Positions 30,089-42,121 of a stretch of 64,000 bases of DNA are shown here, in pieces (position 1 is the first letter of the stretch; every line of letters starts with the position of its first letter). Origin of the DNA: Karstenula rhodostoma CBS 690.94 (Eukaryota > Ascomycota > Dothideomycetes > Pleosporales > Didymosphaeriaceae); assembly GCA_010093485.1 (NCBI GenBank), contig MU001494.1, positions 1,333,937-1,397,936 on the forward strand, written 5' to 3'. A program made the position numbers and the translations under genes. Under the pieces are notes generated by a model. It had not been told where the DNA came from. It did not search any database and saw nothing but the letters and a program-made list of their open reading frames with translations.

Positions 30089-31681
30089 ATGTCGGTCCAA
30101 GGTGCATCAGCACACGACGTGGAAAGCGCGCTGTCGATGCTGCCGCCTCCACGGCCGTGTCTTTCGGGACACTTGAGCAGAGTTGCCGCCGTGCGTCTGC
30201 CCGGAAAGCCTTCGTCCTCGCTGTGGGATGTATCGATCAAGGAAGGCAGAATCTCTTCCATTGACCAGCACGATGCCAGCAACAGCCGGGTTCACAACGA
30301 GGACGCCGAGGCCGTCCGCAATGGCACCTTGGATGGGTCCAATCGTTTGCTCGCACCGTCCCTCTGCCATGCCCACGTCCACCTAGACAAGTGCTTTCTC
30401 CTGCAAGACCCCAAGTATAGCGACTTACAGATTGAGAGTGGCGATTTCCAGGAAGCAATGGAGTTGACAGGGAAGGCCAAAGCACGGTTTGACCAAGACG
30501 ATCTACTCCGCCGAGGACGCACGCTTATCGAAGAGAGCATATCCTCTGGCGTGACGGCCATGCGAGCATTTGTCGAAGTTGATGGAGGTGTGCAGTTCAA
30601 GTGCCTTCTTGCTGGCTTGAAATTGAAGGCCGAGTATAGAGATCGTTGCGACATTCAGCTATGTGCCTTCGCTCAGCTGCCACTGTTTTCTGGAGAAGAC
30701 GGAGGTGAAGAGGTCCGAAAGCTCATGAACATTGCTGCCACAATGGAACTCATCGACGTACTAGGTAGCACGCCGTATGTTGAAGAAGATCAGACAAAGC
30801 AAGAGGCAAATGTTCACTGGATCAGCTCGTTGGCGCTGGCAAGTGGCAAACACCTCGATCTGCATCTTGACTACTTTTTAGAGGAGGACACGCAGCCGTT
30901 GATCTGGACTGCATTGGACATTGTCAAAGGATACGATTGGATTGGTAACCAAGGCAAGCGGATCACACTGGGCCACTGCACCCGGCTTACAAGATTCAAC
31001 GACGAGGATTGGATGGCACTGAGACAAAGCATTGGCAACCTTCCAGTGTCCTTCGTCGGGCTACCGACATCCGATCTATTCATGATGAGAACTCGCGAGA
31101 ATTTGCGTGGCACGTTGCCGATCGTTGAGATGATTCAGCGTCACGGTCTGGACGCAGCAATCGCCATCAACAACGTCGGGTACGATCCCCATGCTTAGAT
31201 ACAGATACGCACGACAGTAAGCTAATGCTTTCAGCAACGCGTTTACGCCCCACGGAAACTGTGATCCACTTAGTATTGCGAGCCTGGGAGTGGGAATCTA
31301 CCAGGCCGGCACAAAGCAGGATACCGAGGTGCTATATGTAAGTGATCGCTCTTCTTCATCAACATGCACCCGTCCGTGATCCAGTCCACCGTGTACAGTC
31401 ACCTGAGACGTGGCTGCCTGGCGTTTGTCTCGGCCAATTGAGAGTTGCAACTGACAGCAATGTAGGAAGCCGTCTCAAACAGAGCGAAGGCTGCGATTGG
31501 CTGCGAGTCTACATCGCTCGGTCTAGCAATCGGAGAACCCGCAGATTTCGTACTCTTTAATAGGATGAGTGATTGGCGGTGTAGAAAGAGCATATCAGAA
31601 GTGGTGTATGACGCAGGGCCCATCAGGGCGACAATCCGACGGGGCAGGTGGACTGGGAAAGCTAAGCAGTCCATACGGTAG
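30089..31681 (+). CDS. Cytosine-deaminase-like metal-dependent amidohydrolase, about 469 aa
   Basis: This is a hydrolytic deaminase or amidase of the amidohydrolase superfamily, CodA-like. The start ATG is at 30089. Exons are 30089-31179, 31235-31337 and 31466-31681. Introns of 55 nt (branch GCTAAT) and 128 nt (GTAAGT..TGTAG) close the frame. Metal and catalytic motifs are present: H-A-H-V-H-L-D-K near 95, H-L-D-L-H-L-D-Y, L-G-H-C-T-R-L, and the Asp region V-G-L-P-T-S-D-L, then N-N-V-G-N-A-F-T-P-H-G-N-C-D-P-L, a family signature split by intron 1. The last exon gives the C-terminal beta-sandwich segment (E-P-A-D-F-V-L-F). The substrate may be cytosine, creatinine or another cyclic amide; the sequence alone does not decide. 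Confidence 0.85.
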
Positions 31682-32164
31682 TATCATGTGGCTGTCAAGA
31701 GTGATGTGACAAGAAGGCGAGAAGATGAGAAGTGTGAGCAGCCGGTATGGTAGCTACGCCGCGCTCTTGCCGCTTTTGTGCAGCCATCCTAGTCCCTCCC
31801 ATGCAGTGCAACAAACAACGCGGCGACCAGTCTTCGCATACCCTCCCAGTACCCTCCCAGAACCAAAAAAATTGACCGAGGTAAGGATACATGCCTTACA
31901 TCTCACGTACAAAGTATAAACACTACTATTAGCACTTATTTACTCACAGTATTGCCGACTTCGGGTTCTACCCGCTTCCCCAGACCCCATTGGTGGGTCC
32001 TGGCCGTACTCACGGGCTTCTCTCTTCACTTGACGACTGCCAAGCCCCGCTGCAAAGCACACCCCCGCCCCAATCACCACTCATTCTCAGCTCGCAGTCA
32101 CGATCCGAAACCTCAAGCCCATCGCGTCGATTGCAACGGATCAGCCGCGGCTGCACGGTTCGCC
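31682..32164. other. Intergenic region upstream of the C2H2-like gene
   Basis: 483 bp with no supported gene. A pyrimidine-rich stretch precedes the proposed start at 32165. Confidence 0.5.
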
Positions 32165-34509
32165 ATGGATCCCCCCGCGGTGAATGCTCCTAGGTAAGCA
32201 GCATGTTTATTTGCTTTTGCAACACCAAATACTGACGCCTGATACAACATAGCTCGCCCCAGACACCTCTCAATAATACCAATTTCGTCCCTGTCTCGCC
32301 GAAATCAGTTGCGCCACCTCGGCGCTCTTCGCCTGCACACGACGATGCCACCGAGATTGAGGCAGGTGCGCACGGCCACTCAGCGGAGAGCATTGAAACG
32401 CTCTCTCGCAGTTTTCTAGTCAAGGTCCAGGTATATTGGTGTCCCTTTTGAATTTTAAACTGGTTGTTCATGAAGCATAGCAAGTTTTCGGCCAGCATTC
32501 GGATGAGTGGAAGACGATCAGCCGTGCTCTACTCCAATTCAAACACAGGTCTATGAGTAAGAAAGAAGCTCACTACATCATGACGCAAGTCTTGAGCAGC
32601 AACGACATGCTCAGTCATGACCTGTTCGACATCTTGAACCACAACGACGCCCACTGGGCACCAGAGGACTGGTCTCGGCCCATAAACCCCCCTGGGTCTC
32701 TGCAGACCCTCAATCCGACTTCGCCCGATTTCCTCCAGCCATCTCACCAGCCCAATTTCCCTCGACTACCATCGATGTTCCAGGCGCTGGGTGGTGAATC
32801 AAGCGCGTCCCGGCCGCATATGATCAGTCCCACCATTCTTCAGTCGCCATCGACGCCTTACGCCGCTCACAGGATGACACCGACTCCGTACCACGGCGGT
32901 CAAGGGCAGTTGGGTTCTCTTGCAGCAACCTTCGAAGACTACTCTGGATATGGTGGCCAACAAGAGCAATTCACACCACACTCTCAGAGCTTACCCATAA
33001 GTTGGACCCCTAACTCTTTCGTGCCCAATAGTCTGTCATCCCCTGGCCATCTGATGCCAAACCCAACACCTCTTTCGCAACACCATGTACCATCATCTTG
33101 GCATCAAGACCCAACTCTGGCACCGCCGAGGGATGTCCGCCGTGAGTTGGGTATGAATCCAAATGAACAGACGTACAGTAGACTAGACAACCCCAACGAA
33201 CCACTTTCCTCGGCCGCATACACCGCCGAAGCCTATCAGCAATACCCACAACAATACCAATGGCAGAATGGTCATTACATAGGCGGCTGGGCGAACGACA
33301 ATCTTTGGCAGCATGAGCATGAGCACATCACTCCAGAACACCGATCATCGCACGTGTCCCCTAGTCTTCGCAATCAAGCGGTACCGCAATTAGCCCCAGG
33401 ACAGCTAAGCTCGGACGCATCACCCACCACGATCGCAACACCTGCAACGAGTGTGATGAACGTTCCTAGACTATTCCAGAACGAGCTGAACAAAGTTCAA
33501 GCTGAGTACGCAGAGGGCGAGCAGAACATCAACAACGATGCAAGAAGTGAATCCTACGAAGACATACCTACGAGCAACGATGGATCACGCGCTGGGCTTT
33601 CCGGAGAGCGCCAAGCAAGGTTATCCGTGGCCCGGTCAACTCCTAAACCTGAAGGTGGTTTCATCCACGCAATCTGTGGAAAGGGCTTTCACTCCAGAAG
33701 CGCAGTCAAGAAGCATCACTGGGGTCCTAAGGCTGGAGACTTGACGACGACTCGAGGCTGTTGGGCTAAAAACAAGAGGCCGGATGTTGCTTGGTAAGTA
33801 GGAGATTGTGTGCGACACGCTCATGACTAACATGGACAGGGACGCGCATCCCAGCTGCAGAACAGGATCTACCCGATTGAACACCAACAACCGCCAGTCG
33901 ATTGCTACGGAAGATGACGATTCTGTGTCGACAAGTCCCGAGTTGAACGCAGCACCACCGCCGGCCATGGTGTCTAGGCGCTCGGCGGTCCAGCAATTCA
34001 ACAATACTCCTGTTCATGGTCTCGATACTCTGGTATCTGCTGCCTCCTTTGCCGAGAGGATTGATGCACCTAGGCCACAAGACGGCCGGAACGACTCCGT
34101 AGTAGCTCAACTCGACGCTCAAGCTGCTATTGCCCAACGCAATCGTAGGACGTTGCCGCCTTGGTCTACCCAGACTGGGTTCGGAACCGCCCTCACGGGA
34201 AGGAGCCCATACATACAAATGCAGCCGCCTGCCGCTCGCTTGGGCACCACTCACAGCCCGTCAGGTCTAATTCCTACAAACATGATGCTGCCATCTCAGC
34301 ATGTCGACGGTTTTACTCTCCCCGAAGACCAAACTAGCCATGCTCAGGCTACGCAGGAAGAGGACGTCCAACCCAAAGTGGACAGCAACGTGAACAAGAA
34401 GCGGCAGCGCGCTACGAGCAACAAGGCCAGCGCCCCTAAGCGCGAGAAGCAGCAGCCGGAGTCTCGGTCTTCAAGCCCAGAGCGGAAGAAGGCGAAGGTG
34501 CAAAAGTAG
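32165..34509 (+). CDS. C2H2-like nuclear protein with PAH-like N-terminal helices, about 729 aa
   Basis: Exons are 32165-32193, 32253-32430, 32481-33793 and 33840-34509; introns of 59, 50 and 46 nt have good donors (GTAAGC, GTATAT, GTAAGT), and the first and last also have ACTGAC or ACTAAC branch motifs. The frame closes. Residues about 55-115 (F-L-V-K-V-Q-Q-V-F-G ... L-L-Q-F-K-H-R ... L-F-D-I-L-N-H) have the helix spacing of a paired-amphipathic-helix (Sin3 PAH) unit; this is my reading, not a database match. A long Pro/Ser/Gln/His-rich disordered part follows. At about 470-515 one zinc-finger-like unit, A-I-C-G-K-G-F-H-S-R-S-A-V-K-K-H-H-W-G, is interrupted by the last intron shortly after. 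A basic nuclear-localisation-type tail (K-K-R-Q-R, P-E-R-K-K-A-K) ends the protein. It is probably a chromatin or transcription factor, family not recognised. Confidence 0.75.
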
Positions 34510-35734
34510 AAGGCTAAGTACGGCGCGGTAGTCGAGTGCGAACAATCCAGCGGCAGACTCGACTCAAGTCTCGTTTGGTTACAGGAAGTTCTCCAGCACC
34601 TGCAACCACAGGGTTTTCTTTTGCTTCTATGGCGTCCAAGGTAATGTAACGATGTGTGTCTCGATGGAAACTGAAGGGCTGGCTAGGACGAGCATGTTCA
34701 TTTCAATTCTCTCTGTTGCTCATTGGGTCACGTGTATTTTTGGCACTCGAGACATATATATACGCCAGGTCGTCTGTACGAATACTAATCTCCGAGGCGA
34801 ATTGCATGGGACATGGGAGTGTGGACACACGACTGCGATTGGCGAGGATAACAGTATTGAATGCATTTTATCAGTATGTGAGAAAGCATTTCTCACGGAG
34901 TTTCGTGTACGGACGGGATCGATTTTGCACACCGTAATAGTCCATGTTTGTGTTTCCAGTGATTCACAATCAGGGTTGTGTTCTTTCCCAGCATAAGCCA
35001 GTGCGAGCTTCCCCCGCCCGAGCCTCTGCGAAAACAAGCTCCACAAACAAGAAAGACGGGTTGGCGCACAAGCCGCAGTCAGCTCCAGCGTCGCGCATCT
35101 CCACATTTGCAATCAGCCGACCCTGTCGACGACTGTCATGACGCTGCAGGCACGGTAAATATCCTCCAATCGGAGCACGGGCTGCTGCTGTGCTCGACGC
35201 GTTTGCGCGACTTGCGTGCATGCTCATGCGGTGGCAGGGGAGAGCTTCTGGAAGATGGAGCCTCGGGCGCGACGGACTCGACGCGATGGTTTCTGAAAGA
35301 CGACGCATGCTTGAAAGGCAATGAAGGGCAGCGCGTGCGATGAGCGAAGAAAAGAAGAGGAGAAGAATTGACCCTTTCCGGCAATGCGCCCGCCCCCGCG
35401 ATGCGTCACGGTGCGGCTCGGGGTATCCTGAGCGCGATTCACCCTACCCCATGCGGGGAAATGAGAGCTAGCACCAACTCGGTAGCTTGGTGCATTCTGC
35501 GGTGAAGGTCGACCCGATAAAAGACAATCCAGCTGCGTTACCTGGGCGTTACCTGGGCGTGGTCCACGAGACGGACCGCTAGGGACCATGGGAACAAGTA
35601 CCAGGCCGTGGGATCGGGATCTACGTGTGTATAAAGCCGCCGCGCGCCTCTTTCTCTACGTACTACCGCTTCTGCCTCTTGCCTCGTCAATTGAGCCAGT
35701 CTAGTCTCCCTCGGGTCAATTGAGACTGCCCAGC
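34510..35734. other. Intergenic region between C2H2-like gene and aldose epimerase
   Basis: About 1.2 kb. The left part is the 3' flank of the preceding gene. Near the right end a GTTACCTGGGC unit is directly repeated (about 35536-35559), and a TATA box lies at 35630. Frames of up to 130 codons here look non-coding. Confidence 0.5.
35630..35636 (+). promoter_or_regulatory. TATA box of the aldose 1-epimerase gene
   Basis: TATAAAG lies 105 bp upstream of the proposed ATG at 35735. It is consistent with a TATA-driven fungal promoter. Confidence 0.5.
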
Positions 35735-37130
35735 ATGATGTGGACTTCTGCTGTGCTCCCGCTCTTTGCGGCGTCTGCCCTCGCCCAGTACACCACGGCT
35801 CCGCCGTCGCAAAACGAGACCACCGGCCCTGATGCAGACGGCAAGTACGAGATCTCGGCCGAGGGCATCCGTGCGCACTTCATCCCGTACGGCGCGTCCA
35901 TCTCGAACCTGTTCATCAACGACACGAACGGCATTGAGCGCGACATTGTGCTCGGCTTCGATAACGCGAGCCACTACTCGGTCGACCCCTTCCACCCTCA
36001 TCTGGGCAGTGTGCCTGGTGCGTTTGTTCGAAAGACCATCGGGATTGGGCCAGAGAGCTAACCGTGACCAGGGCGTTATGCCAACCGCATCAAGAACTCG
36101 ACCTTCACCATCGACGGCGTGGACTACCACGTCGATGCCAACGAGAACGGCGGTGCTGATACCCTGCACGGTGGATCAGATGGCTGGGACTACGTGAGTC
36201 AACCCTGAGCCAACCTGCTGAACGACACTGACCAGCATGCAGCGCAACTTCACCGTCGTCGCACACACTGCCGATTCCATCACCTTCTCTATCGTCGATG
36301 CTGATGGCAAGGAGGGTTTCCCTGGAGAGGTCGTGAGCTACATCACCTACACGGTGACGGCCTTCACATGGCACATCAAGATGGTAGCTCTTGCGACTAC
36401 CAAGAAAACGCCCATCATGCTGAGCTCCCACGTAAGTGCCTTACGCACCCGACTTGAAAGATAAAGAAGCTGATCAGGTAGACTTACTGGAACTTGGATG
36501 CCTTCGCAAACCCCGACACGGCTACAACCGATAACCACACGCTCCACTTGCCCTACTCTGGTCAGCGTATCGGGGTCGACAACATCCTCATCCCCGATGG
36601 CACCATCCTCCCCAACGAGAAGTATTCGGTGAACGATTTCTGGTCATCGCCCAAGCAGCTTGGCGCGAACTACTCGTCTCCCGAGATCAAGAACAACTGC
36701 GGCTTCGGCTGTGTCGGTTACGACAACGCCTGGCTCGTCAACCGCGCCCAGAACGGCCCATACGACTGGCGCACTTCAGGCCCTGTTGCTACTCTTTCTA
36801 GCAACTTCACGGGTATCCAAATCGATATTTTCACCGACCAGGATGCGTTCCAGGTGTACAGTTGCCCTGGCCAGAACGGTAAGTTATTGTCCACCATGTC
36901 GTCGAAACCCATCACTAACAGCATTATTAGGTACCCTCCCCATCAAGTCGACCCAAGGTTACGAAGGTCGTCCGCGTGTGGTGGAGAAGTATGGCTGCAT
37001 CGTCATGGAGGTCGAAGACTGGATCGACGCCATCAACCACCCCGAATGGCAGCGCGAGAAGAAGCAGATCTTTGGACCTGGGGACGATCCATATGTCCTC
37101 GAGGCGAAGTACGTCTTCTCGGTGAACTAA
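35735..37130 (+). CDS. Secreted aldose 1-epimerase (galactose mutarotase-like), about 396 aa
   Basis: It interconverts alpha and beta anomers of sugars. Exons are 35735-36017, 36072-36193, 36243-36431, 36482-36878 and 36931-37130, with introns of 54, 49, 50, 50 and 52 nt less one for four introns (54, 49, 50, 52); all junctions keep frame. A signal peptide (about 1-18, A-L-A) suggests secretion. Family residues are in place: R-Y-A-N-R-I, the L-H-G-G histidine, the second histidine in S-S-H-T-Y-W-N-L, Y-D-N-A-W, and a C-terminal Glu in V-L-E-A-K-Y-V-F. Several N-x-S/T sequons support extracellular passage. Five exons in 1.4 kb is intron-dense for this region. Extracellular use in plant sugar metabolism is plausible but inferred. 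Confidence 0.9.
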
Positions 37131-37632
37131 GCAAAGGCATCCAAGACCGGTCTCATGTAGAAGACTGGATAGCTGGGAGCGATAATGAGTAATTCTAATG
37201 CATGAACTCAACTGTTTTCTTTCGCTGTGCCTTGGCTTTTACGTCCTTGAGCTCTGGATTTGATTGTCGGTGAATCGATATAGTCTTACTTGCTGCGACA
37301 CGTTAAGCAAGCACTCGTGAAGGTGGACCTTTGGATATCTGTACAACAGTAACATGCCAAAGCTGCGACCTTGTCTCGACTAACGCGCGCGGACAGTAGT
37401 ACCTGCCTACAGGCTATGCTACGCGAGTTGGAAATAGGAAAATGGCCCGTGTGCAAACATGTGATCATTTCCTTTTCAAGCAGGGGCACCGAGGCCAAAA
37501 CGCAGTTGCGCATCAATCAATCACATGAACTGCGGGACATCGCGTTGATAGCGATAACAGGCGTCTCGATCCCCGTTCCCCTCTCGAACCTCTATGCGAC
37601 AGCAGTGAACGCTGCGCGAGTCGTAAATCACC
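37131..37632. other. Intergenic region (epimerase / MFS transporter)
   Basis: 502 bp with no supported gene; it must contain the promoter of the transporter at 37633. Confidence 0.5.
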
Positions 37633-39394
37633 ATGGCCGACGCTGCGCCCAGGAACAGCGACGGAAGCAACGGAAGCAACAGCAAAGATGGGCTGTTATA
37701 CCGCGAGCAGGTCACGAAGATGGAGCCGGCACGCAATGGGGAATCGAGCTCGGTGCAAAGAGGGGGAGATGGAGATGCACGAGAGGAGAGCGAGCCGGCG
37801 ACACGTGAGGGCAGGACGAGGTGGTGGAAGCGCGGCAAGAAGGGAACCTACAGCCATACGCATTTCAAAGTGTACAAGAGGAGGTGGTTTGGGCTGGCGC
37901 AGCTGGTCCTGTTAAATATTGTCGTCTCTTGGGATGTAAGTCGCTGTGGCTGGCTGGTCGGTCATGCACTATGATGCGAGACGCGAGACTTCGTATGCGA
38001 GGCTGAGAGCTAACGGTTTTCAGTGGTTGACCTTTGCGCCGGTGTCCACCAAGGCTGCGGATTACTTCAGGGTCGACGAAGGTGCTATCAACTGGTTGAG
38101 CACGGCATTCCTCTTCAGTTTCGTGGTTGTCAGCCCGTACGTCGTGTGCTGCCCTTTGAAATTGGTAATTACTGACATTCGAATAGGTGTACGATATGGA
38201 CACTCAATCGCAGCCCGAAGCAGAGCATCATTGTCGCGAGCGTCCTTCTGCTGGCAGGCAACTGGATCCGCTATGCAGGTACCAAGGCTGACCGTGGTAT
38301 ATACGGGCTCGTTATGTTTGGCCAGATTTTGACCGGACTGGCGCAACCGTTCGTGCTTGCGGCCCCTACCCGCTACTCCGATCTATGGTTCACCGAGTCT
38401 GGCCGTGTTAGTGCCACAGCCGTAGCCTCATTAGCCAACCCCCTTGGTGGTGCTGTAGGTTACTACTGCTCAAGAATCACTGTGTAAAACTAATGACATA
38501 CAGCTCGCCCAATTGATCAACCCGTCTCTTGGCTCCATACCCAATATCGTCCTATGCGTATCCGTCATCTCGACCGTAGCCTGCATCCCCTCGCTTTTCG
38601 TTCCAGCCAAACCCCCGACCCCACCCTCGGCCTCGTCAGAAGTGCCAAAAGTTGCTCTCGTCCCGTCCTTGAAGGCATGCTTGCGCTCTCCGCCCTTCTA
38701 CATCGTCTTCGTCACCTTCTCCGTCTACGTTGGATTCTTCAACTCCTTCTCCTCGCTCCTCAACCAGATCCTCTACCCTTACGCCTACTCGGAAGACGAA
38801 GCTGGCATCTGCGGCGCCATCCTGATCGTCGTGGGACTCGTAGCTGCAGCCATTACGTCACCCATCTTTGACCGTACGCATGCGTACCTGCTGGGTATCA
38901 AGATCATCAGCGTCCTGATCGCGTTTGGATACCTGGCTCTGATTTGGGCACCTCAAACAAGGAGTCTAGCTGCTCCATACGTCCTCGCTGCCGTCGAAGG
39001 CGCGGCCTCCTTTTCCCTCCTACCTATTGCTCTCGAATACCTAGTCGAGATCACATTCCCTGCTTCGCCTGAAGTCAGTTCTACCATCTGCTGGGCAGGT
39101 GGCCAACTGTTTGGCGGCATCTTCGTTGTTATCATGAACGCGTTGAAAGACCAGCGACCTGTAGACCTCGTGGACGTTAGGGAGCTGGGCAGAGGCGCTG
39201 GAGACGATACGAGGCCACCGGGCAATATGTTCAGGGCGCTTGTCTTTCAGGGAGCACTTTCTTTGGCGGTATTGCCGTTGCCATTGATGCTGGGCGTCAA
39301 ACGGCTGGGTTTGGCGCACGGAGAGGGAAGGCTGAAAATGGATAAGCACAGCAACCAAAGTGTAGTGGAAGGGGAGGAGGAAGAGGGGGCCTGA
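37633..39394 (+). CDS. MFS transporter, FLVCR/DIRC2-like, about 524 aa
   Basis: Exons are 37633-37935, 38024-38136, 38187-38454 and 38504-39394; introns of 88, 50 and 49 nt have GTAAGT, GTACGT and GTAGGT donors and the frame closes. The first 85 residues are hydrophilic and charged. The start of helix 1, [11 protein letters not shown] followed by W-L-T-F-A-P-V, is the pattern of the haem/choline-exporter (FLVCR) and DIRC2 group of major-facilitator proteins. About 12 hydrophobic segments follow, with R-Y-S-D-L-W-F around the middle and an acidic C-terminal tail. The membrane location (plasma or vacuole) and the substrate are unknown. Confidence 0.85.
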
Positions 39395-39762
39395 CTATTG
39401 GCGCACGGTCAGACGCTTGGGCATGAACTGGAGCGGTACTCGGGCTAGTGGTAGGCGTTATGGTTACTCGTTATTGTTACTATTGTTGAAGTTCAGTGCA
39501 CGGCGCAAGACTGCCAATCTGATCATCTCCTTTCATCACGTTACTCGTGTCGGCTTCAGACTTGGGTTGAGGATGAGATTGCCCAGGTTGTGACTTGAAG
39601 GAAATAGTACAGTGATATTCTAAACAAGTCTTGGTGGTATATACAGTTGTCTCATTGCGGTCGGATGTAGTTCTCGATGATTCATCCGTGCTTCCCACCC
39701 ACTGTAACCACTCGGTTTGGGCATCGATCGTGGATGAGGCGGCTTGGCATACGTGCACATGT
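39395..39762. other. Short intergenic region, convergent 3' ends
   Basis: 368 bp between the MFS stop (plus) and the QCR6 stop (minus). Nothing recognised. Confidence 0.5.
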
Positions 39763-40440
39763 TTACTTGAGCTGAGCGAAGAGCTTGGGTGCGGCGCACT
39801 GTGTTGCGCAGTGGGCGAGGTGGAAGACTGCAGCTACGTTAGCAAGTCCAGGGGACGTAGCACTTGGTACCTTACATTCTTCAACGCAGTCCTCGCTTGC
39901 CTTGCCGTCGTTCTCGATCTGGCCTGTGACGCGCTCGACGCACTCGTCGTAGTGGTGCTTGGGTCCGTGGCATGCCTTTGACTCTGCACATTCTGTAGGT
40001 ACACTGATTAGTATCGTGCTCGCTCATCCAGGTCTTGCCACGGAGCTCCCTTCTGGACCTCGGTATGCGATCGGGCATCGAAATGCATCCAAAAAGCTCA
40101 TTCTCGCATCTGAGAAGCTCCAGAGATGCTCATCCTGCCCAAAGGAAGCTGTGCGATGCAACTTACCCTTCTCGAAAACATCCTTGGGGTCTTGGGGCTC
40201 CTCCTCTTCTTCTTCTTCCTCCTCCTCATCCTCGTCGCCGCCGCTGGGCTTGTGTCCCTGCTCGCCCTCGCCCTCTTCCGCGGTGTCCTGCTTGTTGACT
40301 TCGGCCTCCGCGTCAGACTCCTCGTCGGTGCCGGAGGCTGGCGACTCGGTCGAGGAGCCACCCTGGGGCGGCGCTTCGGCGTCGGGCGACGGGTGGGAGA
40401 AGGTCTCCCAGACGTCGGAAAAGAAGTCGGTGATACCCAT
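39763..40440 (-). CDS. Complex III hinge subunit Qcr6, about 151 aa
   Basis: This is the acidic hinge protein of the mitochondrial cytochrome bc1 complex, which helps cytochrome c1 dock cytochrome c. Exons are 40440-40167, 39992-39876 and 39827-39763; introns of 174 nt (ACTAAT branch, CTACAG) and 48 nt (GTAAGG..CTGCAG) close the frame. The N-terminus M-G-I-T-D-F-F is characteristic. A long Asp/Glu tract (about 30-85) follows, then the conserved Cys-rich helical hairpin: E-C-A-E-S-K-A-C-H-G-P-K-H-H-Y-D-E-C-V-E-R-V ... D-C-V-E-E-F-F-H-L-A-H-C-A-T-Q-C-A, whose cysteines pair in disulfides. Length fits fungal homologues. Confidence 0.95.
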
Positions 40441-40684
40441 TGTTGCTGATGGGAGGTAATTGGCTGGCGGGGAGGCGTGGGCGTGCGTGGATGGGGGTCT
40501 GAAGCTGGTAGGGTTGATCCGGGACGGCAACGAGGGAATTGCGTGCCAAGGCAGATTAGGTCATCATTTTGGATCATCAGAAAGAGCGCAACGCTGAGTG
40601 GACTGGGCGCCAATTCGTCTGCGATTACCATTACTGCTATGGATCTGAGCTGCAAAGTCTTCTCCAGCATGTTCTCGATGCCGC

Positions 40685-41499
40685 TCACGCACTTCTGTGC
40701 TCCTTGAAAGCTTCGTCGACCCGCCTGCCGTTCTTCACATCGCTGATTACCTTCTCGTCGGCTCCCACGAGCTTTGGGAGCAGCTGCAACACCTCGTCTA
40801 CCTTGCTCTGCGGCACTGCCACCACTCCGTTCTCGAACGGGTCTATCATCACTATGTCTCCAGGCTCAATTACCGTCTCACCCACCCGCACCGGCACTTC
40901 GCACGCGTGAAACTTGGTCTCCGCACCTGCCCCGATGATCGAAGTGCCTTTCGACCAGATGGGGAGGCCTGTATCTGCCAAAGCGACCAGATCTCGTACA
41001 CGACCATCCACCACCACGCCCTGTGCACCTAGAACCTTCATGCGCTCCGCCATTATCCCACCCATAACTGCGCAAGACTGGCCCGGTGGTTGGCTGACAA
41101 TAACGACGGTTCCAGGCTGTGCGAAATCGGCATATGGACCAGGCGCCGACAGGTTTGACTTGGGAAAGTCGTTGGACGACGCCACAGGGTTGGGGAAAGA
41201 TGGTGTCGCTTTGGGTGCCATGAGGAACGTGGAAGCTGGCGCGATGATCTTCTTGGCCTCAGGCATGTGTGGTTCTGATGTGTGCGGCATTGGTGCTACA
41301 AAGTTAAGCTCTAGACTATGTGATTAGAGAACGTGGAGGCGGACATACTGATGTCTGGCAAGAAGCCAGCGCCGGGCACGCCCAGCTTCAGGAGCGCATC
41401 CGCGATCTGTTGGGCTTAGCTTGAGATGTCATAGAAACGGGATTGACGGACGTCGCATGCTGAGTAGCGGGACAGCTCCTTGCACTTGGAGGAAGACAT
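40685..41499 (-). CDS. RraA-like / HMG-CHA aldolase family protein, about 243 aa
   Basis: It belongs to the RraA fold, whose members include 4-hydroxy-4-methyl-2-oxoglutarate aldolases and oxaloacetate decarboxylases. Exons are 41499-41452, 41406-41349 and 41310-40685; introns of 45 nt (GTCCGT..CTAAG..ACAG) and only 38 nt (GTATGT..TCTAG) are the only ones that keep the frame. The protein starts M-S-S-S-K-C-K-E-L, reaches the family motif A-C-D-I-A-D-A-L-L-K-L-G-V-P-G-A-G-F, and contains the active-site stretch G-G-I-M-A-E-R ... G-A-Q-G-V-V-V-D-G-R-V-R-D, with the Arg-Asp pair that binds substrate and metal. Enzyme activity is likely but the substrate is uncertain. Confidence 0.85.
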
Positions 41500-42121
41500 G
41501 ATGTCTCGACCTGCGCAATTCACGGGCGGTATACAACCTGAGCTGCAAGGGCCCGAGGGAGCTCTGGTGGGGTTCTTTAGCCCCGCCATCCGAGGGACTG
41601 GGAGCGTGCCCATGGGACTAAAGTGACTGCTGGAACCCTGACATCTAGGAGGTTTGCAGACGTGAGAATTCTATTGACACACCTATCCTTGGTGTCACAC
41701 GCATTGGCGCACTTGAACGAAACTGCCGGCCCGTATGTATGGCGTACATCTTCGAATCCGCCGTCTTTCACTGAGAATGCGCAAGAACGCAGCGGCACGA
41801 TACGTGCAGCCTAGACTCTCACTCCTGCAGTATCACAACTTCACTTCCATCAAATCAACACGTCACGACCCAGCGCGAGCTCCTTCCCAATCCACATCAG
41901 TGAATGTCGCCATCCACGTGATACAACCGCCAAGCGCGCAATCGGCGGACGAACCACTGCCGACAAAGTCCGCCGCGTCTGTGTTCGACTCCATGCCATC
42001 TGGTTCTAGCGACATCATCGCCATCGCGCTCGGTCACCTCACCTGATGCGCCCTCATTCTTTCGACATCTGAGGCTCTCTTATCATTCAAAGCGGCTCGC
42101 GCCGCAAACCTACCCGTCATC
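41500..42121. promoter_or_regulatory. Divergent promoter region, RraA-like / YME1
   Basis: 622 bp between the start codons. No TATA box is evident; two frames of about 100 codons have no recognisable features. Confidence 0.5.
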
